Under the pieces are notes generated by a model. That model saw only the letters and a program-made list of their open reading frames with translations, was not told where the DNA came from and made no database searches. Below, piece by piece: positions 50,501-57,989 of a stretch of 64,000 nucleotides of DNA (its first letter is position 1; every line of letters begins with the position of its first letter). The position numbers and the translations under genes were made by a program. The DNA comes from Veillonella sp. T11011-6. GTDB lineage: Bacteria > Bacillota > Negativicutes > Veillonellales > Veillonellaceae. The stretch lies in contig NZ_PPCW01000005.1 in assembly GCF_002959755.1 (NCBI RefSeq), positions 243,501-307,500 of the forward strand, read 5' to 3'.

Positions 50501-52720
50501 GCTGGTAAGGCTACTATTGGTAGTGCAGCTATTGATGGTGTAAATAATACAATTACAACAGGTGGTAATAAGGCGGTAATATTAGATGGTACTACTGGTA
50601 CTATTACAGGTAAAGCCGCTAATATCGGTGGCGTTACAGTAGATGGTACAAATAACCATGTAACAGGTCTCGCTAATACGACTTGGGATGGTAATGCTGT
50701 TTCTGGCCGTGCTGCTACAGAGGATCAATTGAAAGTGGTAGCTGATGCTGCAGCTAACCAAACATGGCAAATTACAGCAGACAAAGATGCTGCTACATCT
50801 GGTAAACAAACTGGTACTAAGACAGATGCCAAAGTAGGTAAAGACGCAAAGGTTACGATGATTGCAGGTGAAAACATTACAATTAACCAAAATGAGCGTG
50901 ACTTCACATATTCCTTGAATAAAGACCTTGTGAATATGAACTCTGCAAGCTTCAATGGTACTGGTAATAACACAACTGTTATCAATGGTGATTCCATTAC
51001 ACAAACTGCTGGTACGCAAACGAATACATCTACTGCAGCTGGCAATACAGTAACAGATGGTACTAAGTCTACCGCAACAACAGCTGATGGTACTAAGATT
51101 ACTGATGGTACAAAAACAAATACTTCCACAGCAGATAGCACAGTTATCGATGATGGCAATGGTAATAATACAACTCTTACTAAAGATGGTGTAACAATTA
51201 CTGCAGCTGGTAAGGATCCTGTATCCTTAACTAAAGATGGCCTCGATAATGGAGGTAATAAAATTTCTAAGATTGCAGATGGTACAGATGACACAGATGC
51301 TGTCAATGTACGTCAATTAGAGGCTAAGTCTAAGGCGTCTAAAACAGAATTGACTGCTAATGGTGGTGAAAGTGCTGGTAGTACTACAGGCAATATTGTA
51401 TTGACTAAGACTACTGCCGCTGATGGACATATCATTTATGATAACAAGTTGAATGATAAGGTTACATTGGGTACAGATCCAACTAAGGCAGTTACTGTAG
51501 ATGGTACAACTGGTACAATCAAGGCTGGTGATGGTGTTAATGCAGTTGCTATCGATGGCAAAAATGGTTCTGTAAAAGCTGGCGATAAGATTGCTCTTGA
51601 TGGTAAGGATGGCAAGGCTACAATTGGTACTGTAGGTATCGATGGTAAAGATGGCATTATTACTACAGGTGGTAATAATCCTGTTGCAGTAAATGGCAAA
51701 GATGGTGTTGTTACAGGATTAACTAACAAAACTTGGGATCCAAATAATATTGCATCTGGCCGTGCTGCTACGGAAGATCAAGTTAAATCCGCCGTTGAAA
51801 ATGCTGGATGGAATGCAACTATTGGTACAGAAGGCTCTGGTATTAACAGCACACCAACTGCAACAGCTAAAAAAGTAAAAACTGATGAAACAGTTACTTT
51901 CAAAGCGGGCAATAATATGATGGTTAGCCAAGCAGGTAAAACAATTAGTTATGCAGTAAATCCTGAACTGAAGGATATGAAGTCTGCTACATTTAAAGAT
52001 GCAGCAGGTAACACAACTGTTACAGATGGTAATGGCATAACAATTACACCAGGCAGTGCAAATCCTAATAATCCAAATGCAGGCACTATTTCCTTGACTA
52101 AGGATGGCCTTAATAATGGTAATAACCAACTTAAAGGTATTGCACCTGGTACAGATGATACTGATGCAGTTAATGTTAGCCAGTTGAAAGCATCTAATGC
52201 TAGAATCGGCGATGCTATTGGTCAAGTAGCAGGTGAGGTACAACGCGTAGGTGCGCATGCAGCAGCAATGGCAGCGTTGAAACCAATTCAATATGACCCA
52301 TTGGAACCAACTCAAGTGATGGCTGGTGTTGGTAACTATCGCGGTGAAACAGCAGCGGCGTTAGGTCTTGCACATTATACAAATGAAGATACAATGTTCA
52401 ACGTTGGTGTATCTCTTGGTGCAAACCGCAACATGGTCAATGCAGGTGTAACTCACAAATTTGGCTCTAGCCCAGAAAAGAAAAATATTCCTGATCGTTA
52501 CAAAGCAGGCCCTATTAGCTCTGTGTATGTAATGCAAGATGAAGTATCTAGTCTCAAGAAAGAAAATAGCGAACAAAAGACTGTTATCGCAGATCAAGCG
52601 GCTCGTCTCAATACGTTGGAAGCTGAAAATGAGCGTCAACGTCAAGAACTAGCTGAAACTAAACAAGGTTTAGAGGACTTGCGTGCAGCAGTTAGCCAAT
52701 TGTTAGCATCTAAAGGCTAG
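44513..52720 (+). CDS. Giant trimeric autotransporter adhesin (YadA-like), 2735 residues
   Basis: Paralogue of the preceding adhesin. Residues 1-53 are the same type of extended signal peptide (MNKIFKVIWSKSKQCYVVVSE, then GKKKIVVASILAALAM). Head repeats (AIGNAANSGSNQSIAIG, ALGSKTSATG, GVGIGMSANATKDYGIAIGGES shared with the first adhesin) run to about 490. The first neck DTDAVNVAQLK is near 505. The stalk to about 2560 alternates necks, beta-rich modules and coiled coil; one module with SLGADSGT, SSQSLKDGDVAFNVKGATGD and VTGDDGLAT occurs three times. The final neck DTDAVNVSQLKASNARIGDAIG leads to the anchor (about 2575-2649). An 85-residue coiled coil follows the barrel. Expected on the cell surface as a trimer, several hundred nm long if extended (inference). 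Confidence 0.93.
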   Translation: MNKIFKVIWSKSKQCYVVVSEMAKNKTGKKKIVVASILAALAMQTAGVTDVAAAAPPPITDKPSDAIAHGTVTSGKTNGLAIGNAANSGSNQSIAIGYKSEANAAEANPALPATAVGAGAKANGYSTVALGLSAKAEADSATALGSKTSATGDKSIAVGVSAKATGRYASALGADASAVGNATALGANSLASVDAAVAVGTGSKATGNYASALGADATASDNDSTAFGHGTVASGASSTALGSRAKAGGTAGVGIGMSANATKDYGIAIGGESSSTGNSSIAIGKKSSVTGDNGIAIGVSTTSKGANGVAVGTNGTKADLGGVAVGQAAQSIAFNSVATGMNVTAKGANSVALGASATANDDGTIAIGSYGPTPTTATGNKALAIGSATTANGLESIAIGSRVNSTSQHSIAIGTGSNASAVKSVAIGPDSRASVDGGVALGRDSVADVAGGTANKGYNPNTNRTDVYSGLNGNVLTSTTGAVSIGNGSTVTRQLTGLAAGIRDTDAVNVAQLKSVNLAFSGNVNTGNVNIANSTLGLKGDNTYITTAANGQNLTISGKTQNINVTNGQASANAAGMADSRNVADAINKAISANAYHWKLAADRDPSAPEVINKSDTVIFGGDNNITVTRSGKKITTSLNKAITVDTVKANRSVTVSSGGNQITLDGSNGAVSGRSFTGQSFTAGNNVLSNTTLQMGSPTGPKNVTITGDGLTAKNGTRTVKFGTDAINAGGQQITNVSSGGNIGTNAANITDVKNAVDAVTLKLDTNSKTGTVKLSESPLKVIGANGIRTDLVGTNNGSLVVGFDNNTINATTKGIGLTGDSGTTGLKYLKDGDATFKVYGDSNLVTTKASTTGVQVAVDQAKVKDLAVTAVTVSKATPADNPITVTPTAGTNSKDYAIGIDTTKLANQTQLTYKANGANENKVSLANGLNFTDGTFTKATVGTNGTVTISTATETITNDADGKAKVNSPTDGLATAKNVADSINKAVDGLSQNLTVSDGATDGTVNLKNQKLTVSGTNGVSTTVNGQTVTVGLDTATKTKVDNASTAVARNISLGADSGTASSQSLKDGDVAFNVKGATGDLVSTKMNGNTVEISTKRAAITSDANTGAASVTGDDGLATSKNVADAINKAADAAKAGAAWNLTINSSTTDKTTVQGGDTVDLINGDNIVITQDGTDKKKITVATKKDLTVDSITAGNTVMNTSGLTNGTTAITGTGITTDKVTVGGISIDKTDGINGGNKTITNVASGGTTDSNAANIGDVKQAVANLSQNLNITDGTNNGTIDLKNQKLNVAGTNGVTATVNGQTITVGLDADTKTKVDNSSNAVARNISLGADSGTPSSQSLKDGDVAFNVKGATGDLVSTKMNGNTVEVSTKRSTINSDAAGTASVTGDDGLATAKNVADAINKAASQAKDGAAWKLSANGDTPTTVAGGDTVDFTGDNNITVTQTGKNIATTLNKDLKKMNTISFENGLGETIKFDAVNSSGTFTSPGEGAYTKINHDGLRINNGVAENQPNTANTYLNVGSLSLQSGPNSSALTSKSLLFSDEDGNNAEGGATGMAFQNAAGKTIQFTLDEINAGGNKIKEVAEGTDDTDAVNVKQLNDTVARQTLTYRANSAADADAKSVKLSKGLDFVDGTMTKATVDNDGKVKFDINDDTKTKINDSAAAVSRKVSLGADSGTVSSQSLKDGDVAFNVKGATGDFISTKMNGDTVEVSTKRATIDSNATTGAASVTGDDGLATAKNVADAINKAAKASTDAINLKFAGDTNTSAGVVNLKDDTLGIKGDGKYVTTDADGKNLTVKVSEAEVKKSAVSAVTVSTDTTDADNPLTVTGTPSADGTTKDYKVTIDGAKVATKTKLSYKANDGTAKQVSLADGMNFKDGTLTSATIDDAGVVKYDVKTAAITAGTDGTVTGPATDGVATAKNVADAINAAKKASKTEITANDDEAANATTGNVKLTSTTAADGHTIYNVKLNDTLTFGTGANAIVIDGTAGKATIGSAAIDGVNNTITTGGNKAVILDGTTGTITGKAANIGGVTVDGTNNHVTGLANTTWDGNAVSGRAATEDQLKVVADAAANQTWQITADKDAATSGKQTGTKTDAKVGKDAKVTMIAGENITINQNERDFTYSLNKDLVNMNSASFNGTGNNTTVINGDSITQTAGTQTNTSTAAGNTVTDGTKSTATTADGTKITDGTKTNTSTADSTVIDDGNGNNTTLTKDGVTITAAGKDPVSLTKDGLDNGGNKISKIADGTDDTDAVNVRQLEAKSKASKTELTANGGESAGSTTGNIVLTKTTAADGHIIYDNKLNDKVTLGTDPTKAVTVDGTTGTIKAGDGVNAVAIDGKNGSVKAGDKIALDGKDGKATIGTVGIDGKDGIITTGGNNPVAVNGKDGVVTGLTNKTWDPNNIASGRAATEDQVKSAVENAGWNATIGTEGSGINSTPTATAKKVKTDETVTFKAGNNMMVSQAGKTISYAVNPELKDMKSATFKDAAGNTTVTDGNGITITPGSANPNNPNAGTISLTKDGLNNGNNQLKGIAPGTDDTDAVNVSQLKASNARIGDAIGQVAGEVQRVGAHAAAMAALKPIQYDPLEPTQVMAGVGNYRGETAAALGLAHYTNEDTMFNVGVSLGANRNMVNAGVTHKFGSSPEKKNIPDRYKAGPISSVYVMQDEVSSLKKENSEQKTVIADQAARLNTLEAENERQRQELAETKQGLEDLRAAVSQLLASKG
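47650..49760 (+). repeat. Stalk module repeats in the second adhesin
   Basis: Three copies of a module beginning with SLGADSGT at about 47675, 48514 and 49543 and ending in GDDGLATxKNVADAINKA. The DNA copies are similar but more diverged at third positions than those of the first adhesin. Confidence 0.85.
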
Positions 52721-52772
52721 TAATTGATAGTTCGTATCAAAATCTAGGCTAATATAAAGTCTGATCAGAAAT

Positions 52773-52839
52773 AAAAGAACCTCTTATATACTGATATACC
52801 TAGTAGGGTATATTCGGATACTATAAGAGGTTCTTTTTT
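52773..52839 (+). terminator. Terminator of the second adhesin
   Basis: AAAAGAACCTCTTATA pairs with TATAAGAGGTTCTTTT; the loop contains a second hairpin (ATATACC/GGTATAT). A T tract follows. Confidence 0.85.
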
Positions 52840-52902
52840 GTAATTTTGATATAGATTATTAAATATAATCATAATATATGAATGACTTTTCATATATTAT
52901 TG

Positions 52903-52911
52903 TGATATAAT
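52903..52911 (+). promoter_or_regulatory. Extended -10 promoter of the MATE gene
   Basis: TGATATAAT within TTGTGATATAAT, the same core as before dat and rph. Confidence 0.45.
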
Positions 52912-52976
52912 ACAGAAGATATTAGGAGTTAGATGTTAGCTCTACCTTGTACGATCTTGCATGAATAGGAGATACT

Positions 52977-54386
52977 ATGTTAGACCGCATACAACGATGG
53001 CTTTCCATAGATTCTATGTTGCCTGCTGCAGAACGATTAGGCCCTGTAGGGACTACAAAGCAGCTATATGGTAATTACTTGAAAATAGCTTGGCCAGCTA
53101 CATTACAAGGCTTAATGTTACAATTTATGACCGCCATCGACTTAGCAATGGTTGGTGCTCTTGGTGCATCTGCTCTTGCTTCGGTAGGGATTATGGGACA
53201 GCCAGAGATGGTGATGCTCATATTCTGTCGTGCTTTATCGATTGCGGTAACGGCTATTATAGCTCGCCGTCACGGTGAAGGCGAAGTAGATGGCATGAAT
53301 GCCGTACTTAAACAGTCCATTCTGTTGAATTTCTTGATTTATGTACCTTTATTAGCGATATGTTTCTTTAATTTAGAACATATCTTACGCTTTACCGGCG
53401 CTGAAGATGGCTATATTGAGACGGCTGTTTGGTATGGACGGTTTATTGTTATTAGTCTTATATTCCAATCTTTTAGTCAAATTGTAGGGGCTGCCCTTAT
53501 TGGGTATGGCAATACAAAGGTTATTTTTAAATCCAATGTAGTAGGGAACATACTGAATACTATAATGAACTTCTTCTTGATTTATGGTATTGGCTTTTTC
53601 CCTGAGCTCGGTGTTATGGGCGCTGGCGTTTCTACCATGATCAGTAGTGCTGTCATTGCGCTATTATTACTGCGTACGATTTCACAACATACGACTACGG
53701 GTTTAACCTTGCGGCATCCTTCAAAATGGAAGTTCGAACGAACGGTATTACATACCATGTTCCACGTTGGTGGTAGTTCACTAGGGGAGCAGTTCTTTGA
53801 ACGTTTTGGTATGTATACGTACACAATGATTGTTGCCTCTTTAGGTGCCGTACCTTTAGCAGCACATTATGTATGTATGAATTTGATGGATATATTCTAT
53901 TACTTTGCGATGGGCCTCGGCTTTGCCGGTGCGTCTCATACGGGACAGTGTCTTGGTCATAAACGACCAGATATTGCGAAAACCTATGGTAAAATTGGTG
54001 CCCGCATCGGTCTAGTAGTAGGCCTTGTAAGTGCTCTCATATTTATTGGCCCTGGCGATCTATTAGTACAGTTGTATACTCGTGAAAGTGAAGTCGTTAC
54101 CTTAGCGGGTGCTTTAATGGGGATTATGGCCATTGCAGCATTCCCTCAAGCGTTACAGCAAGTTTACTCTGGAGTGCTAAAAGGGGCAGGGGATACATAT
54201 TACATTATGAAATATTCCCTTGTTAGTGTAGCTATTATTCGGCCTATCATTACATACCTATTGTGTATTACATTTGGATTAGGGCTTTTAGGCGCATGGT
54301 TATCCTTGTGCTTTGACCAGTCCTTACGCTTATGTTGCTCTTATATTCGATTTATTCGTGGTGCATGGCAGCATAAGATAGTTTAA
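52977..54386 (+). CDS. MATE family efflux transporter
   Basis: 469-residue multidrug and toxin extrusion type exporter with about 12 membrane helices in two homologous halves. The first half has IAWPATLQGLMLQFMTAIDLAMVGALGASALASVGI, matching the family's helix 1-2 region; the second begins MFHVGGSSLGEQFFERFGMY. The YSGVLKGAGDTYYIMKYSLVS segment near residue 400 is also characteristic. The first 35 residues are a soluble N-terminal extension. Such proteins export cationic drugs or metabolites with Na+ or H+; substrate unknown. Preceded by its own promoter. Confidence 0.9.
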   Translation: MLDRIQRWLSIDSMLPAAERLGPVGTTKQLYGNYLKIAWPATLQGLMLQFMTAIDLAMVGALGASALASVGIMGQPEMVMLIFCRALSIAVTAIIARRHGEGEVDGMNAVLKQSILLNFLIYVPLLAICFFNLEHILRFTGAEDGYIETAVWYGRFIVISLIFQSFSQIVGAALIGYGNTKVIFKSNVVGNILNTIMNFFLIYGIGFFPELGVMGAGVSTMISSAVIALLLLRTISQHTTTGLTLRHPSKWKFERTVLHTMFHVGGSSLGEQFFERFGMYTYTMIVASLGAVPLAAHYVCMNLMDIFYYFAMGLGFAGASHTGQCLGHKRPDIAKTYGKIGARIGLVVGLVSALIFIGPGDLLVQLYTRESEVVTLAGALMGIMAIAAFPQALQQVYSGVLKGAGDTYYIMKYSLVSVAIIRPIITYLLCITFGLGLLGAWLSLCFDQSLRLCCSYIRFIRGAWQHKIV

Positions 54387-54396
54387 TCTTACATGG

Positions 54397-54442
54397 AAAT
54401 GATAGGAATATTAACTTTGACTATCATTTAAATAGTATTTTT
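54397..54442 (+). terminator. Weak terminator after the MATE gene
   Basis: AAATGATAG (54397-54405) pairs with CTATCATTT (54421-54429); a T run follows after 8 bases. Confidence 0.4.
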
Positions 54443-54574
54443 TCATATAAAACCTAATGTTTATAATATTCGATATAGAGCTTTAAAGTAGATGATAACT
54501 ACAACGTTCCGCTACTTATCACTTTCTATATTGAAAAAATTAAAATAATTTATGAAAGGTTTATGAAAAAGTTC

Positions 54575-54603
54575 TTGCATATTCAATTTGTTTGATGTAC
54601 AAT
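54575..54603 (+). promoter_or_regulatory. Orphan promoter
   Basis: TTGCAT (54575-54580), 17 bases, TACAAT (54598-54603). No + strand gene of reasonable size follows before the terminator at 54701. Confidence 0.6.
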
Positions 54604-54609
54604 ACGAAA

Positions 54610-54738
54610 TGTGGAAAAAATGACACATTGGGGAATGTGTTATCGGACCAGAAATCTATGATTTCATGTATATATGTAAGGGATATATATAAGAAACAAA
54701 CAAAAACCGCCTTAGTTCAACTAAGGCGGTTTTTGTTT
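54610..54738 (+). ncRNA. Candidate small RNA
   Basis: The stretch between the orphan promoter and the strong terminator would give an RNA of about 125-130 bases. It contains hairpins ACACATT-GGGG-AATGTGT (54623-54640) and GAAATC-TAT-GATTTC (54651-54665) before the terminator hairpin. Only very short open frames exist (one of 13 codons at 54620). This is prediction from layout alone; the terminator could merely serve the opposite-strand gene. Confidence 0.45.
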
Positions 54739-54740
54739 TA
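54701..54740. terminator. Bidirectional terminator
   Basis: CAAAAACCGCCTTAG pairs perfectly with CTAAGGCGGTTTTTG around TTCAA. It ends the leftward amidotransferase gene and anything transcribed rightward from 54.6 kb. Confidence 0.9.
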
Positions 54741-55445
54741 TAAATGATTCTGTTCAAGCCAAGCGATACATGCGGCTTTTCCTGCGGCAGGTAGCTCTTG
54801 GCGTAAGCGTTTTGCATCTTCTCTAAGTTTAGGGATATCGATACCTGCATTAGAAAGCTCTGCACAATGGCCTACAAGCCAACTTTCAATTACAGCAGGA
54901 TCAGCCTCCATATGGAATTGAAGACCTAGAATATGTGTGCCTACGGAGAATGCTTGATTTGGGCATAACTCTGTTTTGGCCAGTCGTACCGCACCTTTAG
55001 GAATTTCAAATTCATCACCATGCCAGTGAAGAACTGGTACATTGCCGAGCAATGCTAGTGGGGAGGAGGCGCCTTCAGGCGTATATTCTAACGGGCCAAA
55101 GCCAATTTCTTTCTTACCATGCTTCATAGGTCCTACGTGACCACCCATGATACGGGATATGAGTTGAGCGCCTAAACAGATGCCTAGCAATGGCTTTTTA
55201 CTATTAATACGATCTGTAATGAATTTGATTTCATCAGTTAAGAACGGATAGAGTTCTTCATCGTAAGCGCCAATAGGGGCACCGCAGACGATGACTAAAT
55301 CAGCCGCTGTTGCATCATAGTGTTCAAAATTGGCAAGGGGAGCCTCGATGTATGTTAGTTCAAACCCTCGATTAGTAAGGACTGACTCTAAAATACCGGC
55401 ATTTTCAAAATTAATATGACGTACAATATAAGCTGTTTTGCTCAT
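54738..55445 (-). CDS. Class I glutamine amidotransferase-like protein
   Basis: 235 residues with the GATase1 triad: nucleophile Cys in LLGICLGAQLISRIMGG, His and Glu in LGLQFHMEADP. It resembles stand-alone GMP-synthase-like amidotransferases (GuaA N-terminal-like or gamma-glutamyl hydrolase-like), which hydrolyse glutamine or gamma-glutamyl compounds. No synthase partner gene is adjacent. The C-terminal 40 residues (LREDAKRLRQELPAAGKAACIAWLEQNHL) form a helical tail seen in such proteins. GGAGG precedes the ATG. Confidence 0.87.
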   Translation of the reverse strand: MSKTAYIVRHINFENAGILESVLTNRGFELTYIEAPLANFEHYDATAADLVIVCGAPIGAYDEELYPFLTDEIKFITDRINSKKPLLGICLGAQLISRIMGGHVGPMKHGKKEIGFGPLEYTPEGASSPLALLGNVPVLHWHGDEFEIPKGAVRLAKTELCPNQAFSVGTHILGLQFHMEADPAVIESWLVGHCAELSNAGIDIPKLREDAKRLRQELPAAGKAACIAWLEQNHL

Positions 55446-55756
55446 GGTTCCTCCTATATAGCTCGATATAACTCTATATATAATAGTAATTTCTACAAAG
55501 TATGTAGTATCAGTATATCATATTCTATAGAATTTATTGTGTGATGAAAATCATGATATATAAAAATACTAGGTAAATACTGTCTTATTAACAGATACAG
55601 ATATTAAAATTCAGGAAAATACATTTTGTGAAATTATATCGAAAAAAGTCGTTGACATAATTTAGAAAATGTTTATAATGATGAGAGTAACATGAAATCC
55701 CATAGAGAGGGAAGACATGCCTTTTAGTTCATGAAGGTATTGTAAGGAGGAAGAAC
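55446..55756. promoter_or_regulatory. Divergent region before aquaporin, with promoter and palindrome
   Basis: 311 bases. The palindrome ATTCTATAGAAT is at 55522-55533, within a 17-base segment also found before pxpA. The motif ATATCGAAAA (55636-55645) precedes the aquaporin promoter TTGACA (55652-55657), 16 bases, TATAAT (55674-55679). The leader to the ATG is about 70 bases and contains no gene. Confidence 0.6.
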
Positions 55757-56452
55757 ATGAACAAGTATATTGCTGAATTTATTGGCACAATGATTTTGGT
55801 ATTCTTTGGTACTGGTACTGCCGTTGTAACAGGTGGCTTTACTGGTGGTCTTGGTTTGGGTTACTTGGGCGTTGTAGCCATTGCATTAGCATTCGGTTTG
55901 ACAATTGTTGCTGGCGCATACGCAATCGGTCACGTATCTGGTTGCCACGTTAACCCTGCAGTATCCATTGGTGTATGGCTTTCTGGTCGTATGTCTGCTA
56001 AGGATTTTGCTGGTTATGTAGTAGCTCAAGTTATTGGTGCTTTCGCTGGTACAGGTTTATTGAGTGTAGTCGTAAATGGCTCTGAAACACTTTCTGGTTT
56101 TGGTGCTGATGGCTACGGTACATTAAGTGCAGTTGGTCTTTCCATGGGCGGTGCATTTGTAGTGGAAACATTCCTTACATTTGTATTCGTACTTGTAATC
56201 CTTGGCGTAACAGCTAGTGAAAAAACATCTGCTCTTGCAGGTCTTGTAATTGGTGCTACATTGACTATGGTTCACTTGATCGGTATTCCATTGACTGGTA
56301 CATCTGTAAACCCAGCTCGTGCATTAGCTCCAGCTGTATTCACAGGTGGTGAAGCATTGGCTCAAGTATGGCTCTTCATCGTGGCTCCTTTAGTAGGTGG
56401 TGCGATTGCAGCTGTATTCCATCGTGCATGGTTCTCTGTGAAAGAAAACTAA
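55757..56452 (+). CDS. Aquaporin Z-like water channel (MIP family)
   Basis: 231-residue, six-helix major intrinsic protein. The two NPA boxes are at Asn66 (GCHVNPAVS) and Asn185 (TSVNPARAL). His173, Thr182 and Arg188 match the AqpZ-type selectivity filter, so water rather than glycerol is expected. Flat helix segments such as NKYIAEFIGTMILVFFGTGTAVV are typical. It has its own strong promoter and a terminator, so it is monocistronic. AAGGAGG precedes the ATG. Confidence 0.92.
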   Translation: MNKYIAEFIGTMILVFFGTGTAVVTGGFTGGLGLGYLGVVAIALAFGLTIVAGAYAIGHVSGCHVNPAVSIGVWLSGRMSAKDFAGYVVAQVIGAFAGTGLLSVVVNGSETLSGFGADGYGTLSAVGLSMGGAFVVETFLTFVFVLVILGVTASEKTSALAGLVIGATLTMVHLIGIPLTGTSVNPARALAPAVFTGGEALAQVWLFIVAPLVGGAIAAVFHRAWFSVKEN

Positions 56453-56462
56453 TTGAATCTAT

Positions 56463-56494
56463 AACGCCTACGGAAACGTAGGTGTTTTCTTTTA
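56463..56494 (+). terminator. Terminator of the aquaporin gene
   Basis: ACGCCTACG-GAAA-CGTAGGTGT followed by TTTCTTTT. Confidence 0.85.
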
Positions 56495-56778
56495 TTCAGT
56501 TGAATTTAAAGATTTGCTAAGATAAGTATAAGATATATCTTAAAAGAATGAAGGCTTAGCTCATCTATCCTATAATTAGAACCTAAATATTCCTATATTA
56601 TAAAGATAGTTATATTTTTGAATTTAAAATATATAACATCTATGTATAGATAAATTTCGAAATCCTCATGGTAATTTCATAAAAGATATTGAAAATTATC
56701 GAAAAGTTGTGTAAAATGAAAGTATATTATTACCAAAGGCCTGTGTATTGTTAAAGGCTGTTATTGGAGGGAATTATA
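56495..56778 (+). promoter_or_regulatory. ompA upstream region and promoter
   Basis: AT-rich. TTGAAA (56689-56694), 17 bases, TAAAAT (56712-56717) form a promoter; the motif TATCGAAAA (56697-56705) lies in its spacer. The leader has no gene. GGAGGG is upstream of the ATG. Confidence 0.5.
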
Positions 56779-57798
56779 ATGAACAAAAAATTATTAGCTT
56801 TATTGGCAGTTGCTGCTGTAGGCGTATCCGTAGCTGGCGCAACTCCACAAACTCAATTCAACAAAGGTGAATTCCAAGTTGATCTTGGTGCAGCTAGTGT
56901 TGAAGCAAAAATGGATGGCGCAAAAGACGCTCACAAATGGAACTTCGATGGTGGAGTGACTTATGGTTGGTCCGATAAAACTGGTATTCAATATGGTTAC
57001 CATGGTTTGAATACTAAACATCTTGATACTGACATGCATGAATTGAACTTAGTTCGTTCTTTGAACAAAAATGTTGCAGTATATGGTGGTTATGCTCGTA
57101 TCCATAATCATGATGCTGGTGGCACTAACAACATTGCGCAAGCAGGTGTAATTGGTAAAACTAACCTTGGTTCTAAAGTAGAAGTTTACGGTAAAGCTGG
57201 TGTAGGTACTAAGAACACTACAGTTTTAGAAGCTGGTTTAGGCTATAAAGTTAATGAAGACTGGGATATCAATGCTGGTTACCGCTACATCAATACTAAA
57301 GCAAATGAAGATCATAATGTATCTTTCCAAGGTCCAGTAGTTGGCTTGTCCTACCGTTTCGGTGGTCAAAAATCCGTAGCTCCTGTATATACTCCAGCTC
57401 CAGCTCCTGTTTACACTCCAGCTCCTGTAGTAGAAGCTCCTGTATACAAAACTCCTAAATTGGACTACTATGTACAATCCATCTACTTCGATTCCGACCA
57501 AGATGTAGCTCGTGCAGACCAATATCCAAACTTAACAGCTGCTGTAAATGCTGCTAACCAATACTCTCAAGACCAAATTAAATTGTTGGGTAATGCTGAT
57601 ACTGATGCAACTCCTCAATACAACGTTGGCTTGTCTGAACGCCGCGTACAATACGTAGCTCAATACTTAGTAAACAACGGCGTATCTGCTGATCGTTTCA
57701 TCGGTATTGCTAATGGCGACACTAAACCAGTTGCAACTAACTCCACTGCAGCAGGTAAAGCTGAAAACCGTCGTGTAGACGTTTACATTCATCGCTAA
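56779..57798 (+). CDS. OmpA family outer-membrane protein
   Basis: 339 residues. Signal peptide about 1-21 (KKLLALLAVAAVGVSVAGA). An eight-stranded barrel domain runs to about residue 195, with alternating strands such as FQVDLGAASVEAK and ending GLSYRFGG. A Pro-rich linker (VYTPAPAPVYTPAPVVEAPVY) leads to the OmpA C-terminal domain (about 235-339), which binds peptidoglycan: IYFDSDQDVA, NVGLSERRVQYVAQYL and ENRRVDVYIHR include the conserved Asp and Arg region. The protein should link outer membrane and cell wall. Monocistronic with a large terminator. Confidence 0.93.
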   Translation: MNKKLLALLAVAAVGVSVAGATPQTQFNKGEFQVDLGAASVEAKMDGAKDAHKWNFDGGVTYGWSDKTGIQYGYHGLNTKHLDTDMHELNLVRSLNKNVAVYGGYARIHNHDAGGTNNIAQAGVIGKTNLGSKVEVYGKAGVGTKNTTVLEAGLGYKVNEDWDINAGYRYINTKANEDHNVSFQGPVVGLSYRFGGQKSVAPVYTPAPAPVYTPAPVVEAPVYKTPKLDYYVQSIYFDSDQDVARADQYPNLTAAVNAANQYSQDQIKLLGNADTDATPQYNVGLSERRVQYVAQYLVNNGVSADRFIGIANGDTKPVATNSTAAGKAENRRVDVYIHR

Positions 57799-57831
57799 TC
57801 TTCAATCTAATTTAGATTAGACATACAATAT

Positions 57832-57896
57832 AGTCCACCTTCTATCATGCTCTCGTGTTCATCGGGGGACCGAGCATGTGATAAGGTGGACTTTTG
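57832..57896 (+). terminator. Long terminator of ompA
   Basis: AGTCCACCTT/AAGGTGGACT, with inner TATCA/TGATA and ATGCTC/GAGCAT, makes a roughly 22-bp interrupted stem followed by TTTTG. Confidence 0.85.
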
Positions 57897-57989
57897 TGTT
57901 ATACTAAGCTTGCATACAATCGTAGGTCATACAATGTTCATTAAGTTTTGGTAATGTATGCGTTGTGAGTATAGTAAAGTAGGTTATAT

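Noticed and set aside
40453..52315. Long open frames on the minus strand of both adhesins
   Set aside because: They are shadows of the repetitive, Ala/Thr/Gly-rich coding strand, have Ser/Val/Cys-rich low-complexity translations and no start signals.
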